Shown: positions 21,601 to 33,508 of the stretch, in pieces | Numbering within the stretch: the first letter of the stretch is position 1 | Layout of the letters: each line of letters opens with the position of its first letter | Assembly: GCA_009823505.1 (NCBI GenBank) | Contig: VZQC01006720.1 | Location: forward strand, 26,332-90,331 | From: Rhizomys pruinosus | Lineage: Eukaryota; Chordata; Mammalia; Rodentia; Spalacidae | Reading direction: 5' to 3' | DNA: 64,000 nt | Translations under genes and position numbers: made by a program | The notes under the pieces: model-generated | Databases searched by the model: none | Told to the model about the DNA's origin: nothing | What the model saw: only the letters and a program-made list of their open reading frames with translations

Positions 21601-22865
21601 TGGTAGTGCATTGAAATGATATCTTTGTGATTCCATTATTTAGTATATCATATTGTTGAGTTGATATGTGTCTCCATTTTTTGTCCAGTTGACCTATCTA
21701 ACATACAAAGTGGGATATTAAAGTCCCCTGCTACTAGTGTGCTAGAGTCAATCTTGCCTTAAAATCTTGCAGAATTGTGTTTATAATGTTCAGTGCACCT
21801 GAATCTGGTGTGTGTAAGTTAAGGATTATGATGTCATCTTGGCTAATTGTTCCTTTGATAATATTGCAATTAACTTCATGTTGGTGGGTTTCTTGTAGAC
21901 AAAAGAAAAAAGAGTTTTGTTTCTTAATCCATTCCACCAGTCTGTGTCTTTATTGGAGAATTCAGTCCATTGATAAATAGAGTTATTGATGAAAGACTTA
22001 TATTAGTTTGAGTCATTTTCATTTCTGTTACATTCTTGTCCTATGTTTATATTCCCATAGTATTAGTATCATTTATTTTCTGGTGCTGGTTGATACAGTC
22101 ATCCCTACTCTCAACTCTTTGTATTGCTTTGAATATTTTCTAAAGGGATGGCTTTCTGGACAAGAATTTTTTCAACTTATTTATGTCATGGAACATTTTC
22201 CTCTCTCCAATTATAATAGATTTTCTTTTTGCTGGATATAGTACTCTGGGTTGACAAGTAGTCCTTTAGAACTGAGAATACTTTAGACCAAGCTCCTTTA
22301 GCTTTCTTTTTTTGCAATGAAAACTCAGCTGGAATTCTAATAGGTTTTTCCTTCTAAGTAACTTGTTTTTCTTTTGCTGTCTTCAGTATCTTCACTTTGC
22401 TTTGAATCTCTGGTGTCTTGACTATGATATGGTTTGGGTAATCTCTTTTGGGGCTCTGTCTACTTGGTGTTCTGTGTGCTTCTTGTATTAGTACAGGTAG
22501 TTCTTTCTTTAAATTGGGAAAGATTTCCCCTAAAATTCTGTTGAAAATCTGGGCAGTACTACTATCCTGTGAATTTTCTTATTCTTCTGTCTCTATGATT
22601 CCCAAATTTGGTCTTTTCATATTGTCCCAGAGTTTCTGATTATCCCATTCTTGTGTTTTTTTAAAAAAAATAATTCCTTATCTTTACTTGATCTATCCAG
22701 TTCTTCCACATTGTCTTCTGATCTCAGTATTATATTTTCTACTTCATCCATTCTGTTATTGAGAGTCTCTCCCATCCTTTCCAAATGGTTTGTGGATTGT
22801 TGCATTTTTTTTTCATTTCAACTTGAATTTTCTTCAATATATCTATTTCTTCTGTATTTTTTACA

Positions 22866-23905
22866 TATTTTATGTTTAAATTTTTTATTATTGATGTTTT
22901 GTATATTTAAGACATCATTTTTCAAATCAGTTCTGGCATATTCTCCTTTCCCTTCCCCCCACCCTACCCCACCCCAGATCATGCATTCTGCCATAACTGT
23001 CCCGCATCTTTCTCTGTCTTTTTTTTTATGCTTAGGAATTCACATTTTCCTCCATTAATTTTATATTACTCTAAGATATGGATGCATACTCTCCACCCAT
23101 GTACAGTAATTACAGAGTCTGAAAATAATTGGTGGGTGGATTCTAGAGCCCATTGATAGATTCACATTATAACAACATAGTTGCTTTCGGTTAAACATAA
23201 ATATAACAATAATGTTATTCATCTTGCTTTTCATCTGGGGGATTTGGTGTTAGCATCCACAAATGAGGGAAATCATTCTGTTTGTCTTTCTGGGACTGTG
23301 TTCCTTCACTCACCATAATGGCTTCAAGCTCCATCTGACAGAGCATTAGCATCAAGAAACAAAAAACAAAGAAGTAAGAAGACAAATGACCTACTCAAAA
23401 GATGGTGTAAAGAGCTGAAGAGAGACTTCACCAGTGAGGAATTAAAGATGGATGAGAAACATCTTAAAAAATGTTCAACGTCATTAATAATTAAGGAAAT
23501 GCAAATTAAAACCACTCTCAGATATCATCTCACTCCAATACGGGTAGCTAAGATCTAGAAAACAAAATACAACAGATGCTGGAGGGGCTGTGGGGAAAGG
23601 GGAGCACTCATCCACTGCTGTTCAGAATGTAAACTTATACAGCCACTATGGAAAGCAGTGTGGAGAACCATTAAAAGACTTGGAATGAGCCTACCACCTG
23701 ACCCAGTCATACCACTTCTGGGTATATACCCCAAAGACTCTCATCCTACCGCAAAGATACATGTACATCCATGTTTATTGCAGCTCTCTTCACAATAGCA
23801 AAGACTTGGAACCAACCCAAATGCCCCTCAACAGACGAGTGGATGAAAAAGTGTGGTACATCTACAAAATGGAATACTATTCGGCGGTAAAGAAAGATCT
23901 TCTGT
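22866..23905 (-). mobile_element. Nested L1 with 5' inversion (twin priming)
   Basis: 22,866-23,337 is antisense L1 3' UTR plus the ORF2 end (CCATAATGGCTTCAAGCTCC). 23,338-23,905 is the immediately preceding part of ORF2 in the opposite, sense orientation (GACAGAGCATTAGC through TCGGCGGTAAAGAAAGAT). In L1 order the two halves are adjacent apart from about 25 missing bases, which is the structure left by twin priming. Confidence 0.85.
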
Positions 23906-23939
23906 AATTTCATTCCAGAGTTTATCATTGTCCTCTTTA

Positions 23940-24106
23940 ATTTTTTATTTATTTTTTATTTTTGTGTTACTAATCAAATCTAGACCCATGTCCCCCACCC
24001 TATCCCCTCACCCCACCAGAGCTCATGTATTCTGCCAAACACGTTTTTCATCTCTTTCGCATTCTTTCTCAAAAGTCTCCATGTGGAAGTTGACTGTTTT
24101 GAGCAG
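23940..24106 (-). mobile_element. Nested short L1 3' end
   Basis: Antisense L1 3' UTR (CATGTCCCCCACCC, GAGCTCATGTATTCTGCC) flanked by TTGTCCTCTTT at about 23,928 and 24,108, a target duplication inside the older L1. Confidence 0.8.
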
Positions 24107-24239
24107 AAGTTGTCCTCTTTCAATTTGACCCTATCTTCTTTTAAGTCCCTGACTTCTATATTTATGTGCTCTTTAAATTCCTGCACCTCCTTAATTTCTT
24201 TTTTTTTTTATTTTTAACATTTTTTGGTCTTTTTGAGAC

Positions 24240-24620
24240 AGTAATAACATGAGACTATGTGCTGTGCTTTCCTGCATGTGTTTTCCATATGCCTCACCCT
24301 GGGAATAAATGGGACACCCACACTTAGTGACTGCAATTAGGCATTGGGAGACAACAGGGATAACCCCTGTGTGGACTGAGCCTCCCTCCCACTGGGTGCA
24401 GTGAGACCTTTATTCCAAAAATGGCCCGCTTATATAGCCAGTGTGACTCAACTCCCAGGGCCAAATGTTAAAATGTTAAACCTTTGCATCACTATATCCC
24501 ACCCCATAGGTATGGCCAGGGAGGTCCCAGTGATTTAGAATGTTACCCATCTTAACTAATCTTTCCCTCACCCTTTAATTTTTTTTTCCTGAGAGGCAGG
24601 AGGGCCCATGGGAGAGGCTA
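24240..24620 (-). mobile_element. LTR-like sequence, left end of retroelement copy A
   Basis: Read on the minus strand it carries a TATA box (complement of TATATA at 24,431-24,436) and about 20 bases later AATAAA (complement of 24,409-24,414), then a U5-like stretch. 24,415-24,570 matches 28,495-28,650. Confidence 0.6.
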
Positions 24621-24669
24621 ACAACACAAAGGAATCTGAGCTTTGACTAGCCAGATGCTCAAGCCTGTT

Positions 24670-24780
24670 TTGAATGCCAGGTGGGGGTGGATCTATGTGA
24701 ATGCAAGGCCAGGCTGGTCTACAGAGTGAGTTCCAGGCCAACTGGGGCTATAGGGAGACCCTGTCTCAAAAAAAAAAAAG
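24670..24780 (+). mobile_element. B1 SINE, 5' truncated
   Basis: GTGGATCTATGTGAATGCAA, GCCAGGCTGGTCTACAGAGT, GGGAGACCCTGTCTC, then an A run. Confidence 0.85.
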
Positions 24781-25565
24781 AATCCTTTGTTTAATCCTAC
24801 TAATAAGCAAATAATGAGACAGCAAAGTCATTTAAATGGCATTGATTATTATGGCAAGTTACTCTGTGGGCACAGATACAAATATTTAGATGGTTTTTAG
24901 TCTAATTACTTAGTACTAAGGCTTTTTTATACTGTTTTAATTACTAAAGCTTTAATACCAGCCATGTTATTCCTCCAAAGGAGCAGGCTAATAGCCAATT
25001 AACTTTGGGGTAACATTGGTACAATGTCTTCCAGTCAGGTGTGGAGTAGTAATATGTCTTTCTTGACTCAAGGAGACCAATATTTTTCTCTGCAGTGGCC
25101 TTTGGTAATGCTCTCTGGCATTTCAGAGGCCTACTGTCCATTTGCAAGTGTGGTTTTTATGTCCTTTCCATTCTCACACTTCCATTCTCACACCAGGTCA
25201 CAGACAGCAAGGATCTTAATGCACATCTGTGCACCACAATTTATAGAAAAACAGCATTTATTTGGGGGAGAGCATTAGCCTCCAGCCAACACTTCCTTGG
25301 CAGAATGATCCATTGCTGGTACCAAAGCTTTTCCTATTAACACGTTTGCTAAACTATCAAGACTTTAAAGATTTTCCAATAATATCAAGCTCTGAATGAA
25401 ATTTTTTACAGTTCTTATGCCCATTAGTTAATTAAAGACTGGCTATATATGTCCCATGAGAAATTGTTACCATAGCCGTTGGCTATTTTGTAGTTAAAGA
25501 ACAATTCCATTGCCATAATATTTTGTTTTGTTTTTTTTTTCTATAAAAAGGAGAGGTAAAAACAT

Positions 25566-25568
25566 GTC

Positions 25569-25599
<31 letters not shown>

Positions 25600-25601
25600 T
25601 A
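25566..25601. repeat. (TTG)n microsatellite
   Basis: About 11 GTT/TTG units inside retroelement copy A. Confidence 0.95.
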
Positions 25602-26809
25602 GCAAAACTTAGCAGCACCTGGAAATTAAGCTTCACTAGGACATTTTATAAAGAGTTGTTTTAAATAGAATTTAGAGATGTTTTGTGCCTGTGGCTCAGG
25701 CAGTCTGAAGTTTTTTCCTCTTGATGTTTAGATGGACCAGCTTCTCTGCTGGCATTTCTTGGTCCATCCTGTACAATTGAAAGCTTTTTCAGGCATTAAA
25801 GTTGGTGATGCTTTGACCTGTGGGAACATGCATTTCTTTTCCCATTGTTAGTTTTAAGATTTCAAAATTGAAAATTTATTAAAAGGCTTGGCATACGGAG
25901 TTTTCTATGTATATCCCAGAGGGAATACTCCACCACCACCCCCTTTCTGTTTTTATTAATGTTTTATATTTCGATCTATAGATGTTTAAAAGGCAGTTGT
26001 ATTACACACACCTATAGACAGGAATTAATGTGTAAAGATCCACTAAGTCTATTTAAACAGTCTCTGTGTTGGCCTGTATATCTTATAGGCAAAAGAAATG
26101 TCACAGGTAATACTGTACAGAAAAATAAAGAGAACATTCGTATATACTTAATCCCAAAGATGTTACTGGAAATCTAGTACAAATTAGAAGCAAAACAAAT
26201 TCTAATAACAATTTGTATTTCCAGATGTGGTTACATGCTCCTAAGAGAGATAAAGTTTCTCTTGCTATGAGTAGGTACAATACAGTCCTGCTAATGGAAG
26301 GGGAAGAAGCTGCCAGCTTCTCCTGGGAGCTGAAGCTAGAATGTAAAACTTCAGCTGGCTGTGGAAATTCCACAGCCCAGCCTGGCCTAGCTTACTCATC
26401 CTGACTCAGGCTCTTGGCTGCTGTCCTTCTATGGCTGAATAAAATCCGCCTGTTGGGGAATCCACACCCCCAGGTCTCACAGACTGGTGGCCAGTAGCAG
26501 GCCTCTATCCAGTCAAAACCCACTAGCAACCATCACAAGCCCTAAGCAAGAAAGAGCCTAACATGTGTGCAGAAATTATTGAATTCGAATTTGGGGACTC
26601 CTCAGATGATGGTGAAGGAGGATCCAATCCATATCCCTTAAGACCCAAAACTTCATTAACACTTTACTACTATGAAAACCTGTTTTTTGTATCTTTGTTT
26701 CAGATGTTGAAAGGGTGTAACCATTAGGGGGCAGTGTATATACTTTAAGATGGCCAATGAATTGTTTGTAGTCTTAGACTCATTTATCTCACCTTATTAA
26801 GGACTGTTG

Positions 26810-27560
26810 GAATACTAATGATAATTATCAATAATTATAACAACCATAACAATAACAATTATAACTATTATTAATTATTATCAATAATTATTAATAACTA
26901 TCATTAGTTATAATTACTATCATCACTCACAATAATGATGAACAATAATTATTATCTTTTAAGGAAGAAAAAAATCCTCCAATTCAAGTGATATGTGTAT
27001 GTATGTATGTATATATTTATGTATATACATAAAGCTATGTATATATATCTATATATAATGTAGCAATACAATTTGGAGAGAAAAACAAAAAAAACTGAAA
27101 AAAACTCTGGAGAGACTCAGAGAGAGATTCAGGACATGTATGGCAGAGTGCAGGGACTTGGGTAGGATGGGGGCATGGAATGTGAAGTGACTCTAGATTT
27201 GATGGAGAAGTAATGTGTGAACTATGGAAAAAGTTTAATAATGGTAATATTAAAAAAAGGAAAAAAATTAATAATAATAGCCAATAATAACAATTAACAA
27301 CAATTTATTATTAGACCAAATCATTATTAATTATCATTATTTTATTAATAACCATTAGTCACAATCATCATTATTAATCATAATTAGTATCAATAATAAT
27401 CATTGACAAGAATAACCAATAATAATAATTAACATCAATTTATTATTAGACTGAATTGTTAATTCTTTACTAGTAATTCCATTCAATAATAACAATTATT
27501 ATAACTATCAATAACAATTACCAATAATAGTCAACAATAATTATCATCAAACTTAATTTA
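26810..27560. repeat. Irregular ATT/AAT-rich tract
   Basis: Two blocks (26,810-26,960 and 27,240-27,560) of imperfect AAT/ATT/ACA trinucleotides, separated by a (TATG)n stretch at 26,995-27,060 and an L1-3'-UTR-like segment at 27,110-27,240. Probably an expanded microsatellite that has decayed. Confidence 0.8.
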
Positions 27561-28152
27561 ACACATATTAAAATTTATATAAACCAAGTTAAAAATTGTA
27601 AACACTAAGAGCTATAAAACAGTCTTTATGAGTTGACTCTATTTATCTTTGCTTTCAGTTGACTCTTAATTAGATTTAAACCTGTAGGATTATAACGAAT
27701 TAAAAGCACAAACTTGCATTCACTCACCCATACTCACAGTTTGAAGATGGACTTAATGAAAGATAAAGCTTTTTTTTTCAAAAAATTTTCCATTTAAATT
27801 GAACCAAAATATTAATTCATGTTGTTAAAGAGGGTTTTACTAATAGTTAAAAAAAAATTATCAGAGCAAGGGTCTTTTGTTCTACTCCAGGGCCTGTAAA
27901 TTCCTGTAGAAATCCATCTGTTTTGTCTCCAAAATGCTGAAATTAAAAGACTGTTACTTTAAGTCACATTTCAAAAGGCAGTTAAATTAATTCTAGGCAT
28001 GATTTAGATAAAGTGTTAAGATACCATGTGCACAGTTCCATGGTTTTTATGCTCACAGCAGGCAGGCTGGTGGTGCCAGAGCAAAACCACATGTAATCAG
28101 GAATTCCGTGAGAAAAATCTTGAAGGTGAAACACATTTAAAAAGATCAAAAT

Positions 28153-28320
28153 AAGCCAGGCGTTGTGGTGCACGCCTTTAATCCTAGCACTTGGGAGGCA
28201 GAGGCAGGCGGATCTTTGTGAGTCCAAGGCCAGTCTGGTCTACAGAGTGAGTTCCAGGACATCTGGGACTACAGGGAAACCCTGTCTCGAAAAGACCAAA
28301 AAAATAAAAAATAAAAATAA
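28153..28320 (+). mobile_element. B1 SINE, full length
   Basis: GCCAGGCGTTGTGGTGCACG head, complete body and CTCGAAAAGACC end with an A-rich tail. Confidence 0.93.
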
Positions 28321-28489
28321 ATAAATTAAAATTAAACTTAAAATTAAATCAACCAATTAACTTTAATTGTGCACATATTTTTACTCAAAAGATATCAAGG
28401 GTACCTAGGTTTAAGTAAAAATATTACATTTTAAGTTAAGCATGCTGAAATGGATTTGAATTGCTTAAGCAATAAAGCTAGCTGAACCC

Positions 28490-28660
28490 CAATTTTGGAT
28501 CCACAAATGGCCAGCATATATAACCAGAATGATTCAACTCCCAGGGCCAAATCCTAAACCTTTGCATCACTACATCCCACCCCATGGGCATGGCCAGGGA
28601 AGTCCCATTGGTTTAAAATGCTAAACATTTTAACTAAACTTTCCCACAACTAAGGATCCA
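28490..28660 (-). mobile_element. Partial LTR-like repeat, right end of copy A
   Basis: Matches 24,415-24,570 (CAACTCCCAGGGCCAAAT, TTTGCATCACTA, CCCACCCCATGGGCATGGCC, with variants) and retains the TATA element (28,517-28,522), but I see no U5 part to its left. Confidence 0.55.
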
Positions 28661-29270
28661 GGTGCCTCAGACCACCTCCAATGCTTCCCAGTGCTCTTGG
28701 GGCACCTATGCCCCCTTTCCCCAGGCTTGTTTTAGCTGCTCAGAATGCACCTGCCTCCCCAGGAGCCTCCATCTTGCTTTCTTTCAAGAAAATCTTAAAT
28801 ATTGTTTCATTTGCATTAGAAAATCAGAAAAATTTATGTTTTTTTGTATATTTTATTCAGCGGATTTTTCCTCTTGAACAATTTGGTATATGTCCTAGCT
28901 CCTAAATTGTTGGGACAAAGGAATGATGGAGGCCTATGTCAGACAGGATTATGAGGTCAGGACAAAGAAGGACATTTGAAACTGGAACATGGAAACCCAC
29001 TATTTTACAAGCTATGTGTGTAGATAGACTGATTATACACACTTATATGAGTTTTATTTTAATTACTCTACATGGAAACACACAGCTCCTCCTAGAATCC
29101 ACAGGTTATCACTGTACTATAATTTAATGTTGTGCCTCTCTACAGACCCCATACTTCCTAAAGCACATACTTAGTATGTTGGCTTTCACTAATTAAACAT
29201 TTCAATTTCACAGTTCTTGGCCCTTTGAACCTTTTAATATTTTCTGAGGGTTTTTTTTTTTTTTTACTCT
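28660..29270. other. Spacer with fragment of the 10.5 kb LTR-associated repeat
   Basis: 28,790-28,940 matches 10,500-10,645. The rest is unassigned, with no credible ORF. Confidence 0.45.
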
Positions 29271-29279
29271 TTTTGAGAT

Positions 29280-29590
29280 AAGGTTTCCATGTGCCCACAC
29301 CTGACCTCAGATAACAGTGCCACTACTGCACCAATAGAATTTTGTTGTGGTTCAGCCCAGTCATTCCCACAGTGGGCCATGAAATAAGCACATACAGGAA
29401 AGCATAGTGTACAGACATATGGTAAGGTATAAATCCAAATACAGAATGATACTTTATTCAAATGTATCAGATCATTAAATAGTCAGCATGACATCACCTC
29501 CCAGGGACAAATCCCAGACCTCTGTATCATTACATCCCTATTCGTGGGCATAGCCAGAGAGGTCCTGTAACTCATTCCCTTTGTCGCCCC
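29280..29590 (-). mobile_element. LTR-like sequence, left end of retroelement copy B
   Basis: 29,379-29,560 matches 36,005-36,185 (ACAGACATATGGTAAGGTAT, CTTTATTCAAATGTATCAGA). The complement contains AATAAA at about 29,452-29,457. It shares CATTACATCCC and CCCAGGGACAAAT-type motifs with the LTR-like ends of copy A, so the two are related. Confidence 0.6.
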
Positions 29591-30807
29591 CAAATGGCCA
29601 TGACTGCTTTGTAAAAATGCTAAGAGTAATTTATGCCCAAATAAAAACTTAATATAGAGAAAACCAATGAGTAAATACAAGCAACATTCACACAAACCCA
29701 ATTAGTAAACATCCATGTCCAATTTTACACAGATAGGGACTTTGTACCCCAAAATCTCAAATCTGGCTGGAAAGGTCTGCACATTCAATTATGCTGACCG
29801 AACAAAGTCCAGTCCAAATTTGCTATGATCTCATGATTCACCCACATCTCTCAGCCCTTACACTCTGAAGAACACCCTCTTCTGTAAGTGATCCCCAGAC
29901 CTTGGAGAGTGTGACAGGAGATCAGTGAGAAGTAAAACAGTCCATTTTTCTTTGAAGGGACATATCAGACTCTCAGGTCTGTCCAAGCATTGCTTCCAAT
30001 GAGTTGACAACTCATCCAGGGGTCTCTTTCTTAATTCTACTAATAAAATATAAATAGCAAGAATTACAGACACTTAAACAAACATTAATTATCATAATAT
30101 GTCACTCTATGGGCAAAGGCATAAATGTTTAGATGGCATCATTATCCAAGAACTGTAGCTTTTGTGTAAAGAGTTGACAACAAATTACTATTATGGCCTA
30201 TAATGTCTCTTAAACACTAGAGGGTGCAACCTTATGCTATCGGAAATGTGCTACCCACCCCCTCCCACCCCCCAAGGAAGGGGTATAGCCAATTAAATCT
30301 TTGGAGTGCACTAATAACAGGTTCCCACTAACTGCTCCATCTCCAAGCAAGTGAGGTGTAGTTGAAGAGTCTTTCTTGACTCAGGAGACCATTTTTTTCC
30401 AGTGTTCTTCTTGGTGCTCTCTGGCACCATGGAGACTATCTAGCTGTACATCTGCAGGGTGAGGTCTCTAAACATCTTTTTCATGTAATACCATGTCTTC
30501 AACAGTAGGGTCTTGCTGCCTCTTTTTACACACTCCTCAACATTACAGGGAATTAGCCTTTGTGGGGGGGGGCGGTTAGGGTCCCTGAGCCAAAATTTCC
30601 ATGTTAAAAATAATCCATAGCTGGTACCATAGTCTTTTATCTATCCATATGAGTCACCTGACCATAAAGCAAAATCTAGAGGTAGTGCACTTATCCAAAG
30701 GGACAAGCACAAATGTCCATGTCATCATCCTTTTGGATGTATAGACAAATCAACTACCCTACTGGTACCAAAGTTCTCCTTCACAATTCTTTTATTTAAC
30801 CATTAAG

Positions 30808-30975
30808 CTTGGCCAGGCATAGTGGTGCATACCTTTAATCCCAGCACTTGGGAAGCAGAGGCAGGCAGATCTCTGTGAGTTCAAGGCCAGCCTGGTCTAC
30901 ATAACAAGTTCCAGAACAGCTAGCACTAGAGGGAGAACCTGTCTCAAAAAGACCAAAACAAAATAAAACAATAAC
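30808..30975 (+). mobile_element. B1 SINE
   Basis: GGCCAGGCATAGTGGTGCAT head, GCAGATCTCTGTGAGTTCAA and CTCAAAAAGACC end, full length. Confidence 0.93.
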
Positions 30976-32389
30976 AAAATATTTCACATTTATACTTGAC
31001 CCTGGTACCCTTCCTTACAGAATTTACTTTTCATGGTTATTCCTTCAGGTGTGTGGGGTATGTCTCCAACCTTTTTCACCTCTGTAAAACATTCAGAGGT
31101 TAGCATTAGATATTACACATAGTATCTAGCTGTATCAACTGTTGCACCAAAGCAGGAATGAGGGACATTAGTTTAACTAATTCTTTAGCACCCATAGTCA
31201 TTCTCATTTATCAGCTCTTTAGCACAGAACCTGACCTTGGTATTCTCTTTAATTAGTTTGGGGGGATAAAGGATATCCCTCCAACAGATCTTATGCCTGT
31301 TAGTTAAAGGAAGTAGCCAAGCAAGTCCCATAAAGAGTCACAGCCATAATAATTGACTCTTAACCCAGAGAGATGCCAGCAGGAACACTTATGTATCACC
31401 CTGTGTGGTGGTTCCCTGAAAAATGGCCTTTTCTTAGATTTCTCCTGGTACTTTTTTGATGTTTTGATGGGCCAGTCTTTTTGCTGGTGGCTTCTTTTCC
31501 ATCTTTTAAACTACAAGGACACATCTTGCAGGCACCCAATTTGGTCATGGCTCTCTGTGGGAACCTACAAGCAAATCATTTTCCCATAGTTAGCAAAGGA
31601 TTGGGGTTGCCATTTTCAAATTTAAAAAATTGAGAAATTGCCAAAAAGGTAGAGTAAATAGTGCTCTGTTTAATAGTATCCTCGAGAGAGCCATATTTCT
31701 CTTTCCCTTTTTTGAATTAGCACCATGATTAGGCAGTCTCTCTTGTTTTTTAGACTTACATTTTGATCTTTAATTTTTAAAAAAGTATTTGTACCACATA
31801 GACAGGAAGCAAGTTGTGAAGATCCACTAAGCAAATTTATACTGTCTCCTATTAGACGGCATACTGTAGGTTCAAGGTGGCAAAACACAGTCGTTTTGAG
31901 TCAAGTTATCTTGTAGGCAAAAGAAATGCCACAGGTAATATTACACAATACAGAAAAATATAGAGAACATTTGTGTATATTTAATGCCAAAGTTGTCACT
32001 AGAAATCTAGTACAAGCTAGGAGTAAAGCAAAAATTAATAACAATTTGTATCCACAATTAGCTTAAGTCTATTACCATTTTATATTAAAAATATTTAACC
32101 AACTTTATTTTTACTAAACCATTAAATGTGATATAATGTGTAGACAAAGCTTGGACAAAAACTGAACACCATTTAAATAAATCAGATATATATTTTGTTT
32201 CTTAAAACTACTTGATTGAACTATAACCTTAGAGAAATTAAGTTTATATAGTTTTAACCTTTATTTATCATAACAAATCTTTTTAGATATTTACTACTTG
32301 TATAGACTATATTATCTATACATAAATCTTTAATAAAGCACCTTTATGCATGAACATGAAACAGTTATTTTATTTTTATCTTGTTTTTA

Positions 32390-32450
32390 TTTTTTGTCTT
32401 TTTGAAACAGGTTCTCCCTGTAGTTCTGGCTGTCCTGGAACTCATTATGT
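32390..32450 (-). mobile_element. B1 SINE fragment (left arm of inverted pair)
   Basis: TTTTTGAAACAGG through TGGAACTCATTATGTAGA, antisense, abutting the sense B1 that follows. Confidence 0.8.
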
Positions 32451-32610
32451 AGATGAATGTTGGTACATGCTTTTAGTCCTAGCACTTAGGGGGTAGAGTC
32501 AGGTGGATCTCTGTGAGTTCAAGGCCAGCCTGGTCTACATAGTGAGTTTCAGGACAGCCAGAACTACAGGGAGAGCCTGCCTCAAAAAGACCAAAAAAAA
32601 AAGGGGGGGG
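32451..32610 (+). mobile_element. B1 SINE (right arm of inverted pair)
   Basis: TTTTAGTCCTAGCACTTAGG through GCCTGCCTCAAAAAGACC and A/G-rich tail. Confidence 0.9.
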
Positions 32611-33278
32611 GGAAGAAAAGGAAAATAAAAATAAAAGAAAAAACAGTTATTTTAAACTCATTATTTTAAAGTATAAAGTTTACAAACAAACTAGGTTTTA
32701 ATTGACCTTTATTAATGTTTACAGATATTTTATCTATGCTTCACAGAAACTCTATTTGCTTGAGAGACTTTTTATCCAGTGGTTAAATGTACTACAGATG
32801 AAACACATTTAAATATAACCTAACATTGTATTTGGAATAGAAATAATTAATTTTTTTAAAACTTATATCCTTAAAGACTAAAAACTTTATTACACTCCAA
32901 CATTATGAGAACCTGATGGAATCTTTGTCTAAAGTGTTGAAAGAGAATAACAACTAGGTGGTAGGATATACCCAGTGAAACATTTAATTTTTATTACACA
33001 GCTGTAATTTTACCACTTACCCTTAGTAAAGACAAATGAATTATAGACAAACAACCATAAACTTTGTTGAAATCAATTTATCTGTTAGCTGTTTGATTTT
33101 ATTAACAGACCTGAGTCTGGTACAGAAGGGTTCCAACCCAGAGTCAGCCTTTAATGAATTTAAACAGTACACAAATATATACTAAAAATTTATAGAAAAC
33201 TGATTAAAATTGATAATACCAAAATTATAAAGTCAATAATATTTGGTTGAATCCTTTCTTGTTTACAGTTGACTCTTT

Positions 33279-33508
33279 TTTTTATTAATTTTATTTATTT
33301 CTGTATGTATATGAATGTGCTGTCTGCAAGCAAGTCTGTGCACCCGTGTCGTGCAATGCCGCGGCAGTCAGAAGAGGGTGTCGGATTCCCCTGGAACTGG
33401 AGTTCTCCTGGAATTGGAGTTTCAGACAGTTCTTGGCCACCATGTGGGTGCTGGGGATCGAACCCGGGTCCTCTGTAAGAGCAGTCTGCGCTCTTAACCG
33501 CTAGGCCA
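33279..33508 (-). mobile_element. Young B2 SINE inside retroelement copy B
   Basis: Antisense B2 of the duplicated subfamily, slightly truncated at its head. Perfect 14-base target duplication ACAGTTGACTCTTT at 33,265-33,278 and 33,509-33,522. Copy A has the empty site (27,655). Confidence 0.96.

Larger units (their letters stand above)
21620..24195 (-). mobile_element. Antisense L1 (ORF2 endonuclease end into ORF1) with nested L1s
   Basis: 21,650-22,290 is the reverse complement of the ORF2 endonuclease region. 22,290-22,860 is the reverse complement of ORF1; a minus-strand frame at 22,617-22,805 reads as a coiled-coil-like ORF1 segment. ORF1 sequence resumes at 23,906-23,936 and 24,107-24,190. 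Interrupted by the elements at 22,866-23,905 and 23,940-24,106. Confidence 0.75.
24620..28490 (-). mobile_element. Degenerate LTR-retroelement copy A, internal part
   Basis: Collinear with 29,860-34,330 in many blocks: 24,790-24,900 with 30,040-30,140; 25,030-25,160 with 30,350-30,450; 26,140-26,220 with 31,980-32,060; 26,690-26,790 with 32,930-33,040; 27,640-27,720 with 33,250-33,580; 28,385-28,450 with 34,195-34,270. No intact reading frame. B1 copies are nested at 24,670 and 28,153. Confidence 0.65.

Noticed and set aside
22651..23058. 135-codon plus-strand frame rich in Ser, Leu and Phe
   Set aside because: It is antisense to L1 ORF1 and crosses the junction with a nested L1 3' UTR.
28490..28660. 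Complete right-hand LTR of retroelement copy A
   Set aside because: Only the upstream part with TATA matches; the U5 part is not seen, so I call it partial only.
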